DNA from: Phytophthora colocasiae
Lineage: Eukaryota; Oomycota; Peronosporomycetes; Peronosporales; Peronosporaceae
Length of the DNA: 64,000 nucleotides
Reading direction: 5' to 3'
Assembly (NCBI GenBank): GCA_018806915.1
Contig: JAGKQI010000040.1
Span: forward strand, 310,001-374,000
Part shown: positions 1-8,945 of the stretch, piece by piece
How positions within the stretch are numbered: position 1 is the stretch's first letter
Layout of the letters: every line of letters starts with the position of its first letter
Program-made: the position numbers and the translations under genes
The notes under the pieces: model-generated
The model's database searches: none
What the model was told of the DNA's origin: nothing
What the model saw: the letters and a program-made list of their open reading frames with translations, nothing else

Positions 1-45
1 CGAATTCTCCTGCTCATTACTACACGACGTCTTCGTACTCCCACC

Positions 46-410
46 ATGCGCTTCAGCTTGTGTCTGCTACTTCTAGTCGCCTTTACTGGCGTCTGTACAG
101 ATGCTACACGCGTTGGCTCCACCCCAGACTCGAAGAAGATGGAGCGCTAAATCGACTCAGAAGAGTTCACAAGGAGGAACGCATCATCGTCCCACCAGTT
201 GCTGCGTACTACTACCACCTGCATTCATCACCGTCGACGTCAACTCAATCGTCCCAGATTCTGCACGCAGTGGAAGACAACACACCACTACCGAAAGCAG
301 CTAAGGCTGTCATCGCTGTCGTTTGCGTTGGCGTCATTACTGGGGCGATTGTTGGTTCTGTCATGCTTACCAAGATGCTCAATAAGGCAACGGGCTCGGA
401 CGCATCATAA
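46..410 (+). pseudogene. Secreted effector-like gene, frameshifted copy
   Basis: This is a broken paralogue of the intact gene at 14545-14925. The ATG at 46 opens a hydrophobic signal peptide (starts MRFSLCLLLLV), but compared with the intact copy about 10 nt are missing near position 140, so the signal-peptide frame meets a stop at once. The rest of the protein continues in another frame to 410, including the RLRR...KEER stretch and the C-terminal hydrophobic segment. The flanks are also shared with the 14.5-kb copy (upstream from about 3, downstream to about 660), so this is a duplicated segment and not only a gene copy. Family: small secreted RxLR-like protein, presumably an effector; the motif is not a canonical RxLR. 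The pseudogene call is confident, the function is not. Confidence 0.8.
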
Positions 411-536
411 GTTACTGATAGATTACTAAGTACTTCTCATTTCAATAAACTTCTCTCATTCCACGTGTTAAACCTTGCTTTACGATAAAATCGATATCAA
501 AATCGACAAAATCCTTTTACCTTCTCTACAGACTGT

Positions 537-589
537 ATATTTTTTTTGATATAATACTGTAGACTACAGTATTATATCAAAAAAAAATA
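537..589. repeat. Near-perfect palindrome (hairpin)
   Basis: A 15-bp perfect stem (548-562 with 564-578, one-base centre at 563) is extended on both sides by a T run pairing with an A run, giving about 25 bp of stem in all. It lies in the 3' flank of the first effector copy. The homologous flank of the 14.5-kb copy lacks it, so it looks like an insertion (MITE-like) or a local palindrome expansion. Confidence 0.7.
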
Positions 590-739
590 TTCTCACTTCA
601 TAAGTCATGTTCTACAGAGTCAACGACAAGGAGCAGCAACAATTCTGTTTTTCCCTGCTCGCATTGCAATACATGTAGATTAATTCTTCCCACATCTACA
701 GTAATTTACCCCTGAATGTAGCGAATTCCTTTTAATAAT

Positions 740-1460
740 GCGGCAGAACCCGCAGTTTATGGTCACTGCTAGAAAACCAACTCCCGCTCTGGTGGCGGAA
801 AATTCTCCTCGACTGGAAACGAGTAAAATGGCCGGATCGCATCTCCCTACAGCTTACACGAGCAAAAGTTATCCAACGAGCTTTATATTCCCCAATATGG
901 TGGAACACGTCAATTGATTTTCAGCCAACTCCATTGGGTGAAGGAAATATCAAGTTCAAACATCTATGCCGAGGCATCTCAGCTTATGCCTGGCAGATTT
1001 CCTAAGTGACGGCTTCAGATGGCCGACAGCTTTTGAATTCTTTTGTGAGATTCATGATGGTCTACAACCAATGATGCCTCAGGTGCGTGCGAAGGACATA
1101 TTCGCGTTGTATCACCAACTATCCCAGATATTTGATCGAGTGCTGCCCCACCCAACGGTTGGAGAAATACGAACCTCTACTCGAGGAAATTTTCCACCGG
1201 TTTTTGGCATTGAGTCCGGGAAAGGAACGCGTTTCTTTCCTAACTTGAAGCGAGATGATTGGAACGATGTGTTCTGCCCGTGAACCCTCACCCGCTGAAG
1301 GAACTAGGATGCCCTCAAGCCCGGATTCACAAGACATTATCGGAATATGTATCGCTGCGACGCCGTCTTCTCCCGGTTGTTCATGATGTGATGCTCCGAA
1401 TGATTTTCGGAGATCTCATACTTGGCTCACGGCTATATTTCTTGAAAACGCTTAACCCTA
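740..1460 (+). mobile_element. LINE-type retrotransposon remnant, left part
   Basis: Translation in several frames gives a degraded C-terminal region of a LINE reverse-transcriptase protein: a stretch rich in Trp and basic residues (frame through 790-1004), then a second frame (966-1283) and a third (1259-1460), joined by frameshifts. The last frame runs up to position 1460 and continues, in the same frame, at 3188 beyond the mariner element; that second piece carries the zinc-binding motif typical of this family. No RT catalytic motif is in the window, so only the distal part of ORF2 is present. It is an old, dead copy. Clade is not determinable here. Confidence 0.6.
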
Positions 1461-3185
1461 CTTCTCCGGTCCACCGTACTATCGCCATTTCTAAAAAGTA
1501 GGCATAGCGGAAAAAGTTTTTAGAGTTAGCAAGCATGGCGCACACCATTAGAAAGCTGAAGGCGCAAGGTATGTGCTCCCGGACTTCCTGCTGAAACGGA
1601 GCCTTCGTTTGAATGGTAGAATAACTTTTGTCTTGCGTCTGAGAGGAGCCGTAAGGTTAAATTTCGTAATTCGGTCAATTTTTAGCGATAATCAATCGCA
1701 CTTTTACACGAGCGGTAGGAGCTAATTGACTCCGTCCTGGCAAACCGATATTGTCTGTAAACGCTTCAATGGGCTAAAAATTGATCGCGCGCCAGCGAGG
1801 TTTTATTGCAGCATGGCACCTAGATACCAAGCCAGCGGAATAAAATACGCCAATCATCGCGAAGTGAAGAATAAGACGGCGATTTATTTTTTGAACCCTC
1901 AAATTAGACTGTAAGCTGTGATTGGCATAACATTAGCAACTATGCTGTCTGCAACTGGCAACGCAATCGGTGACGTTCCGTTGCGCATGTGGAACTTCTG
2001 CACGCGTGGTAGGCTGTAGTCATTGCCCCCCTTGCACCCAATGACCAAACCTAGTACTTTTTGTAATGTCAAAAAGCACTTATCTAAAGTATGGTAGCTT
2101 ACCTTAGCAAATGAGGCCTTCACGGCAGCAATTAGGCCGTCGGTATCGAACGTGGGGGTCTTGTACTGCAAGGATTGTAGTGAATGAAAAAAACCGACGT
2201 CTAGTACGTTCATGTCGGGTGACCGAGGAGGCTGACAGACCATTTCGATATCCCAGCCCTCTGCCTGGCCTGCCTCGACGATGTCGGCGCTGTCAACTCG
2301 TACATGTGGACCAGCGTTGTCTTGCTGCACCTTAATTGTTCTTGTCTTTCTACCTGCAACATTCCAGCAACATCCCAGCAACAAGAGCAACATAGGAGTG
2401 ACATTAGCTCATCCTGCAACATAGTAGCAACATAATAGCTTCAACTTCACTTACCGGGCCATTTTTCCCTAATTGCAGGAACACTTTCTCGCGCAGCAGC
2501 TTAATGTAGACTTCTCGTGTCATAGAGATGTTTTTGGTGATTGGATCTCCTTTCTCTCGGCTCTTTGACTTTCGCTTGGCCACGGTCTCCTCTACAATAG
2601 GCCAAATGCCTATTTTACCATCGAAGTAGCGCTTTTTTCCAAAGTCGTAGCGAGGTCTGGCGACGGCAGCCAGAAACATTACCTTTCCTATGTACCTTTT
2701 GTTCGGACACGAGCGGTACGGTACATCCTCGTCCTTCGCCAGGTAATACTTTGTATTGGCCGTGTAGAGGTTGAACCACTTCTCATCAAGATGTACGGTA
2801 TCGTACATGTGGTGGGCACGAAACGTCTTCTCTCCTAGCAAAATAAAATCCTTGGGCAGCATAAAATCGTTTAAATAATAAAAGCCAAATGAATGACTTA
2901 CCTATGTGGCGCTCAACGTGGGCTAGAGCCCATGACAGCCGTCGTGTCTTGTTTGTGAAGTCCAGGGTGAAAGGAATAGTGAATTGAGTTTAGTGTTGGC
3001 GGCAACGCCGACAGCAGTGGTTGGCGACAGTGAAAGCGCGCGAAAGGTTATGCATGTCAAAGCTTCAGATTAGGCGCCAAACAAAAACAGCAAGACAAGT
3101 TATTTTTTACCAATCAAATACTGCTAACAATTTTGTGTGGCTCACCAAAAAACCTAATGGGCGATAGTACGGTGGACCGGAGAAG
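1461..3185 (-). mobile_element. Tc1/mariner-type DNA transposon
   Basis: The ends are terminal inverted repeats: the first 26 bases from 1461 (starting CTTCTCCGGTCCACC) match the reverse complement of the last 26 to 3185, and one extra C then interrupts a longer match. A TA dinucleotide flanks both ends (1459-1460, 3186-3187), the target duplication of this superfamily. Removing the element with one TA restores the interrupted LINE frame. The transposase lies on the minus strand. Length 1725 bp. The space between the right repeat and the first recognisable transposase codons is under 200 bp, so the usual N-terminal DNA-binding region appears to be missing. Confidence 0.9.
1899..2989 (-). pseudogene. 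Mariner-like DDD transposase, N-terminally incomplete
   Basis: Three coding blocks on the minus strand. Block 1 (2989-2902) ends in RLSWALAHVERH. Block 2 (2834-2455) has MYDTVHLDEKWF with the first catalytic Asp. Block 3 (2345-1899) has QQDNAGPHV with the second Asp and SPDMNVLD with the third; 34 residues lie between the second and third, the DD34D spacing of mariners. The breaks can be read as introns: donor GTAAGT at 2901 to an AG at 2835 (67 nt), and donor GTAAGT at 2454 to an AG at 2346 (109 nt), both giving in-frame joins. The alternative is frameshift decay; the second interval is partly a degenerate ATGTTGCTGG repeat. No initiator ATG or helix-turn-helix region was found. Confidence 0.75.
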
Positions 3186-3340
3186 TACTGTCCAGCAATG
3201 CGTTCGAGAATCGTGCACAGCGATAGAAACAGTTGAACACTGCTTTTTATCGTGTCCAGCGCTAGAAGAGATGTGGCGATCTCTTTGGGTTCCATGGAGT
3301 GAAAATTTTCTGTGGCATTAGATTGGCGGCTACTATTATT
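3186..3340 (+). mobile_element. LINE remnant, right part (zf-RVT-like zinc-binding end)
   Basis: Starting after the mariner element the frame reads a Cys/His motif (CVRESC, VEHCF, SCPALEEMW) typical of the zinc-binding module found after reverse transcriptase in LINEs. It stops at 3321. Joining 1460 to 3188 keeps the frame (reading ...LNPTVQQCVRE), showing that the mariner interrupted this LINE copy. Confidence 0.7.
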
Positions 3341-3367
3341 TACGAAACCGAGTGATCTTAAGCTGGA

Positions 3368-3399
3368 ACTAGGGCTGGTGGCGCCCGCTACGCGGGCGC
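3368..3399 (-). other. Helitron 3' terminus: hairpin plus CTAGT
   Basis: GCGCCCGC (3381-3388) pairs with GCGGGCGC (3392-3399) across a 3-nt loop, followed on the minus strand by 8 nt and CTAGT. This is the termination signal for rolling-circle transfer in the family. Confidence 0.85.
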
Positions 3400-3492
3400 G
3401 GGTTTTTATTTATCATATATTGTTTAGCAAATTAGCCGAATAGAAAGACATTTTAGCAGCAGATTATCCTGATTATTATGAAATACAGTTTA

Positions 3493-5121
3493 CTACTGAA
3501 AAATCTCTCGATATACAATGTTTTTGGTGTGCGCCGCACCACTTTCATCGAATGCTCTCGGATCGATGGCTATCTTGATCGCCTTTCTGGATGTAACTCT
3601 CGAAAGTGCAACGTAGAGTTGGCCGTGCGCAAACACAGGTGATTCCAGGTAGATTCCTACGTTGTGGATCGACTGGCCTGGGGCCTTGTTAATTGTCATC
3701 GCGAACGCTGGTAGAACAGGGAACTGTTTACGTCTCAACGTAAATGGAAACTCCTTATCCTCATCATCGCTGAGAAACACGATACGTGGGATGAACACTC
3801 GTTGTCCGCGCCGAGTTCCCGACATTATGGTCGCGTCAATACACTTTTCACGCAACGACACCACTCGCAGACGCGTCCCGTTGCACAACCCTTCATCACT
3901 ATTTAAGTTGCGGATCATAATGATAGGAGTGCCAACTTTGAGAACCATCTTGTGAGGCGGCATCCCTGAGAAATTCAGAGAATTCAAAAACTCAGTCTCA
4001 AATAGGTTTTGATCTCCGGGGCCGTCAAGGCTATCGTTTGAACGATACTCTCTTGTCTCTCCAGACAACCGTTCGGCTACCAATTCGTTAATTCTGCGAA
4101 CGCTTGCATTGGTGGGAGCCAAAATTGCACGGTTCACAAAGTACTCATCCGGTAAATCAGCACCCTCAACTCCGGAATAAACAGCGTCAATTAATGCGTT
4201 GACATTTTGGGTACGGCGATCGTCATCCGACTCGTGTTCGCTTACAGACGCGACAGGTGGTAGCAAAGCGAAGTTTGGGAACTCATATTCTGAATCCTCG
4301 TCCGATGACTCGGTTGCTCTCGAAGAACTACCAGACCCAGACGTCCCGACGCACATAGTCTTTGGGATGCAGATATCGCTATCATCGATGTCGCGGTTCA
4401 CAGGATAGCGCCCCTCACCAATCTGAAGCAAGAAGTCTGAAAATTCAGCTAACTCCGCCGCACTGTCTGGATCAGGTGCTGTCTTCACGCGCATATTTTC
4501 GATTAGTCGTACTTGCCGAAGATACTGCCATAATGGGGATGCCTTGAAACACACCTTTAGCGTCTCTGCCCTGGTGGCATTCCGTAATACAGGAAGTATC
4601 TGACGATGGTCTCCACTAAAACCCATAACCTTCCCTCCAAACGGTTCCGCTTCGTTGTTCATAATGTCACGCAAAGTCCTGTCCACAGCTTCAAAACACG
4701 CTCGTTGCATCATGGGGGCCTCGTCCCAGATAATCAAGTTGGCTCGGCGTATCAACTTAGCCTTCTGGCTCTGTTTGGAGATGCTACAGGTGGAATGATC
4801 GTTCAATTTTAGCGGAATACGAAATGTAGAATGCGCCGTATGGCCCCCTGTCAGCAATGTTGCTGCGATTCCACTGGAAGCGACTGCCACTGCTACCCCT
4901 CCGTCCAAACGTACTCTGGCAAGAAGTTGTTCGAGCAGGAACGATTTACCGGTACCGCCTGGTCCGTCGATAAAGAACAGTTTCTGACCAACTTCTGGAT
5001 TCTGTACTGCACCAATCACTTGATCAAAAATGACCCTTTGACCATCGTTCAACTTATCTACACCCGCGACGGTACTCTCTAATTGTTCCAACGGATAGGC
5101 GTTAAGTTCTTGATCAATCAA
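3493..5121 (-). CDS. Helitron PIF1-like helicase region
   Basis: A 542-residue ORF with the superfamily 1 helicase motifs of Helitron proteins: Walker A GPGGTGKS near residue 55, Walker B IIWDEAP near 131, GDHRQILPV (usually GDFRQ) near 168, and the C-terminal TINKAPGQS and YVALSRV motifs. It unwinds DNA during rolling-circle transposition. In active elements it is the C-terminal half of one large Rep-helicase protein; here it is separated from the Rep ORF by a break near 5120-5180, where the Rep frame runs off into an unrelated tail and the helicase frame resumes upstream of its apparent ATG. An acidic Ser-rich insert (about residues 255-300) lies between helicase motifs. Confidence 0.85.
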   Translation of the reverse strand: MIDQELNAYPLEQLESTVAGVDKLNDGQRVIFDQVIGAVQNPEVGQKLFFIDGPGGTGKSFLLEQLLARVRLDGGVAVAVASSGIAATLLTGGHTAHSTFRIPLKLNDHSTCSISKQSQKAKLIRRANLIIWDEAPMMQRACFEAVDRTLRDIMNNEAEPFGGKVMGFSGDHRQILPVLRNATRAETLKVCFKASPLWQYLRQVRLIENMRVKTAPDPDSAAELAEFSDFLLQIGEGRYPVNRDIDDSDICIPKTMCVGTSGSGSSSRATESSDEDSEYEFPNFALLPPVASVSEHESDDDRRTQNVNALIDAVYSGVEGADLPDEYFVNRAILAPTNASVRRINELVAERLSGETREYRSNDSLDGPGDQNLFETEFLNSLNFSGMPPHKMVLKVGTPIIMIRNLNSDEGLCNGTRLRVVSLREKCIDATIMSGTRRGQRVFIPRIVFLSDDEDKEFPFTLRRKQFPVLPAFAMTINKAPGQSIHNVGIYLESPVFAHGQLYVALSRVTSRKAIKIAIDPRAFDESGAAHTKNIVYREIFQ

Positions 5122-5137
5122 ATCTTCTTCGTGATGG

Positions 5138-8083
5138 TCATAAGCCGCGTCCTGGTCGTAATTCTCGAGGCGGGGGAGCTAACATTTTACCGTTGGCGCG
5201 GAGAATTTTATCGACACTTTGCAGAGTTCTATACTCCACCCGTGGGTCGTCCATGTCGGCATCAAACGCTCGTTGAAAATCTTCACTTAGCTGGCTCTTA
5301 AATCGTTCCCACAAACCAAGTGGACTACTTGGAAGAGAGTACACCAAAATAATAGCGAAAAGCTGTCGGAGTTGGTACGGCATACGCTCATGTGCCGCTT
5401 CAGCCAGACACTCCTCCCATTCCCGATCATTGTCTAAATATCCAGCTGCCAGAGCGGCTTCGTGAAAAGTACCGTACGTAGTCCCGTCAATAGTCCTTAA
5501 GTCTTCAAACGACGTTGGTCCACGCATGTTACCAAGTAAAAGTCGCAAGTAGAACCGTTCCGGATCTTGTGGTGAGACGTGAACAATTCGCCCAATGGAA
5601 GGTACATACTTTCTGTACTGTACCCATTCTTTATTTCTCTTGTTCCACCGGTATACCGTGGGAATATCCTTGTACAACATTGTCCCAGCTACGTTTGGCT
5701 CCATAATACACAGCAAGAAAAACGCGGTCAGTGTCGTCCTGTCACCCCGACGAATCATCCGGCGAATCTGATCGTTTGTTGCACTTGCCCGATACACTTC
5801 TGAGCTCTGCCCAGGCAAATGGACAGCCAGTTTAACTACGTTGTGCGTTGATCCTTGGGTAGGATGTCTGAAAAGGCGCATACACGCTTCGACAGGGGAT
5901 ATATATCTAGCCAGTAAATACTGCAGGATTTCGTTAAGGGAGTGCTCTTCAACCTGACCTTCGATCGTTATGGTGGTCATATCCGCTCCTTTGTATACAT
6001 ACTTGTATATGTACTTGATCGCCCTGTTCGTCGCACAAACCTCCACATTGATATGACAGTTGTACTTTTGCGAAAGATACGGATGGTACGGGACAATCCA
6101 TTGGTTGATCGTGGCATTATTCCACACTTTGTCCCCACGATGCAAATTCCCAGCCTCTCGTCGACGTCGTCTGTATACTGGATACTTATCCACTGCCATT
6201 GTCGTTGCTTTCGCGAACGGCTTAGGGAACTTCTTGGAGCATTTCCCATTCTTCATACACGGACACGTTTTGTTCTGATCTCCACATGGACCATGCATCA
6301 TACACGACAACACAGTCTCGTAAAGGTCAGGGTTTTCGTCTGGGTCAGGTAACTCCTCCGAAACCAAACGATCGATGTCTTCAGCCGTAATGGGCTTATC
6401 CTCGGGTCGTAAAATCATCAAAATGTGTGCATAAGGCAGTCCGCGCTTTTGGTATTCGACGACGTGAATCCGAGCCGTCTGAATTCCCAAGATACCCTCA
6501 TCGAGATCCTTACAAAGACTTTTCAATTTCCGCATAAAAGCCCGAGCCACGATGTCAGGTCTATCTGATGCTGTCTGTCCCGGCCGAATATTCTCCTTGA
6601 TCTCCACCCATTTTGGGTTACATGTCATCGTAATGAACAGGTTGGGAGCCCCTAATTCGCGAACGATGGCCATGGCATCTTGAAACCTTTGATACATGTA
6701 GCGAGGTCCACCTGTAAACGAAGGCGGTAGAATTAATCGTCTGCCAACATCGCCCGCGTCTACCTCCGCAGCATCGCCAGATTCATTTTGACGTCGCCGA
6801 TTGACTGCTGGGTTAGCAGCCACCTGTAGTAATTCATTTATTTCGGCGCCCCTTTGAGCTTCTGTACCCTCGTGTCTATACGCATCTGTAAGACCTTGTA
6901 TCGATTCGAGTCGAAATTCGAGTTGATTGTTCTCGATGTACCGAAGGCGTTCTTGTTCTGCTTTTGCCCACTGATCCACGCAGTATTGTTGGGTTAGTCG
7001 CCCACCGAGAAGTAAGAGGGAATGACTTCCTGTGCGGTCATACAACAAATATGCGACGAATTCTCGCAGAGACATTGTCGTTTTACGCCTTTCCTCAGTG
7101 CCATCCTCGAATTGCACGACATACCCCCACTCATCCAGTTCTTCCTCCATGTTTTGATCTTGTCGTCCTCCTCTACCACGCCGACCAACTTCCGCTTCCA
7201 CATCTTCGTCACGGTTCTGGTTTACACCAGCGTAAGCCATTTTATACGTCCATCCCTTCTCGCCGTATGGGTGCAAAAGAGGGTATTGTAAAGGATCGTA
7301 GCTTGAATTAGTCTCGTAAATTCGATTGAAACCTCCTTGTCTGGTGTAGAGGACAATATCGCGAGGCTCAGAGGCGTTAGCATCAATAATAATCGCAGCA
7401 ACCTCCGATGTGGTGGGGGTATTATGAGTCCCAGGGTTACTGCCGCGATCAACGTGCAGACGAAGTACACAGTCAATATCCGGATCAATGAGAGGTTCAT
7501 GCATATCTTCCTCCTGTTTCCCCTCCTCTTCGCGTCGTCTGGCCCGTTCAGCTCTTGCTGCTTCTAGTGCAGGTCTACTTCGCTCAATGAGGATTTCCCG
7601 TGCATGTAAAAATTGTTGTGCATACGGGTTATGCTCTTCCATCACAGCATCAATGTCACTGACGAACTCTTCGCTTAGTCCATCGGTCATGCGAATCCGG
7701 CTTAACACACGTGAAGCACTGTCTGGATCGTTGATGTAAATTTGAGCAAACATAGGGTTTCCTCCTGAAGGCGGAAGAAGCGATCCCATTCGGTGGCAAA
7801 CTGTCCCCATTACTCGAAAGTTGTAAACACCTCGACGCGTAACGCTCTCGTCCACATGAAGTGATTCTGACGTTGACGCACCCATTGCCGTGAAAGCAAA
7901 GACGTTGTTGTATGCTCGAATAGACTTCATAAAAGCTGGATTATCGAAGAGCAGTCTTAGCTTCCGCGGGGCTTCCCGGCGCGGTGGTAAATCGACTTTT
8001 CCTCCCTTGCAGCAACAATTATCCGTTTCGCCTGGGAATTTCCACGCCTTGCAATGAGGACACACGCGTTCATCACCGGCCAT
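5138..8083 (-). CDS. Helitron Rep (HUH endonuclease) region
   Basis: A 981-residue ORF. The N-terminus has a Cys-rich CPHC...CCC motif followed by GKVDLPP, then the Helitron N-terminal signature (CHRMGSLLPPSGG...FAQIYI). Near residues 535-560 is the Rep region: HVVEYQKRGLPYAHILMIL. The HUH motif here reads Y-A-H instead of H-A-H, so one metal-binding His is replaced. The tyrosine region KYIYKYVYKG near residue 720 is kept. Rep nicks and joins DNA at the element ends. The start codon overlaps the stop of the upstream ORF (8083/8073), which suggests a frameshift in an originally continuous frame. Confidence 0.85.
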   Translation of the reverse strand: MAGDERVCPHCKAWKFPGETDNCCCKGGKVDLPPRREAPRKLRLLFDNPAFMKSIRAYNNVFAFTAMGASTSESLHVDESVTRRGVYNFRVMGTVCHRMGSLLPPSGGNPMFAQIYINDPDSASRVLSRIRMTDGLSEEFVSDIDAVMEEHNPYAQQFLHAREILIERSRPALEAARAERARRREEEGKQEEDMHEPLIDPDIDCVLRLHVDRGSNPGTHNTPTTSEVAAIIIDANASEPRDIVLYTRQGGFNRIYETNSSYDPLQYPLLHPYGEKGWTYKMAYAGVNQNRDEDVEAEVGRRGRGGRQDQNMEEELDEWGYVVQFEDGTEERRKTTMSLREFVAYLLYDRTGSHSLLLLGGRLTQQYCVDQWAKAEQERLRYIENNQLEFRLESIQGLTDAYRHEGTEAQRGAEINELLQVAANPAVNRRRQNESGDAAEVDAGDVGRRLILPPSFTGGPRYMYQRFQDAMAIVRELGAPNLFITMTCNPKWVEIKENIRPGQTASDRPDIVARAFMRKLKSLCKDLDEGILGIQTARIHVVEYQKRGLPYAHILMILRPEDKPITAEDIDRLVSEELPDPDENPDLYETVLSCMMHGPCGDQNKTCPCMKNGKCSKKFPKPFAKATTMAVDKYPVYRRRRREAGNLHRGDKVWNNATINQWIVPYHPYLSQKYNCHINVEVCATNRAIKYIYKYVYKGADMTTITIEGQVEEHSLNEILQYLLARYISPVEACMRLFRHPTQGSTHNVVKLAVHLPGQSSEVYRASATNDQIRRMIRRGDRTTLTAFFLLCIMEPNVAGTMLYKDIPTVYRWNKRNKEWVQYRKYVPSIGRIVHVSPQDPERFYLRLLLGNMRGPTSFEDLRTIDGTTYGTFHEAALAAGYLDNDREWEECLAEAAHERMPYQLRQLFAIILVYSLPSSPLGLWERFKSQLSEDFQRAFDADMDDPRVEYRTLQSVDKILRANGKMLAPPPRELRPGRGL

Positions 8084-8945
8084 TTAGAAAACGCGAAAAA
8101 TAGTGTCTTCTGTGCAACGTGTCCCGCCCTCGAATAATACTGGAAACAAAATCTTCATGGTTCGCGTATCCTTTCTTGTATTTACGGGATCTATTCCGAA
8201 ACCGTTGCGCCTCGCGCTGTAGCAATCGCTCATCATGGGGCATTCGTTCCCGTGCTGCACCTCGAGATGCAGTGTCACGTACTTGAAGTTCTTCCCGCGC
8301 CTCCTGGTTCAGTTCCTGTCGTTGCGAAGATCGGGCTGCGGTGTCACGTTCTTGAATAGCACTTCGCTCATTGTCAGTCAGTTCCAGTCGTTGTAAACTT
8401 CGAGCAGCGGAATTACGTGATTGCTCCGACAACCTCTCTTCCTGAGTTAGCCTTTGACGTCGCTCGTGTTCACGTTGGCGATGCAGTCGTTGGGCATTCT
8501 CATTTCTTCGTTTAGCTGCTTTTCGTTCACGGTCTTTTCGCCGAACCTCTTCTAACTGAGAGGCACTCATGTCTGCCCTGCGGCGGGGCCGGGGTTGCCG
8601 ACTTTGTATCGAGTCGTTCAATCGTCCAGACGGTTCATTCCATCGTACTACTGCATCCACAACAGCTATATTTCCATTGTTTTCCATATCTGTTTCACGT
8701 ACATCTCCATTCACTGTAGTCGCGATACCAAGTTCTCCATTCTCCATTCCTGTTACTCTTTCTGGGTCAACTCCTTCTCGCTTGCGGAGTCGACTTAACG
8801 CTGCATTCTTGCTCCTAATCCTCCGCTTCCGGGCTGGCTCAGTTTCCTCTCCCTCCGGGGCGCGGAACGCGTTCTCGATTTCCATTGCTGTGTTATACTT
8901 CCGTTTCCGTCCCATAGTGTAGCTATATATCCACGCAATATCCAC
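8073..8945 (-). CDS. Helitron N-terminal basic/Arg-rich region
   Basis: A 290-residue ORF directly upstream of the Rep frame. It is strongly basic and Arg/Glu-rich, with repeats of a unit containing the words RDTA(A/S)R and (L/E)RQ(E/R), characteristic of the N-terminal region often found in oomycete Helitron proteins. It overlaps the Rep ORF by 11 nt in another frame, best explained by a single frameshift in one long reading frame. No enzymatic motif is visible. An ATG at 8912 (MGRKRKYNTAM) is an equally good start. Confidence 0.65.
   Translation of the reverse strand: MDIAWIYSYTMGRKRKYNTAMEIENAFRAPEGEETEPARKRRIRSKNAALSRLRKREGVDPERVTGMENGELGIATTVNGDVRETDMENNGNIAVVDAVVRWNEPSGRLNDSIQSRQPRPRRRADMSASQLEEVRRKDRERKAAKRRNENAQRLHRQREHERRQRLTQEERLSEQSRNSAARSLQRLELTDNERSAIQERDTAARSSQRQELNQEAREELQVRDTASRGAARERMPHDERLLQREAQRFRNRSRKYKKGYANHEDFVSSIIRGRDTLHRRHYFSRFLNGR

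Larger units (their letters stand above)
3368..8945 (-). mobile_element. Helitron (rolling-circle transposon), autonomous type, decayed
   Basis: Minus-strand element with Rep and PIF1-like helicase ORFs. Its 3' end is visible: on the minus strand the sequence ends in CTAGT (3372-3368), the CTRRT terminus, followed by a host T, and an 8-bp GC hairpin (3381-3388 with 3392-3399, 3-nt loop) lies 8 nt before it. Helitrons insert between A and T without target duplication. The 5' TC end must lie at or above 8945 but could not be placed. Three frames are needed to read the protein, so the copy is probably not active. Confidence 0.85.

Noticed and set aside
5515..7739. Several plus-strand ORFs of 60-136 codons within the Helitron
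   Set aside because: They lie opposite to the Rep frame, have no motifs and are explained as shadows of a long GC-balanced coding region.
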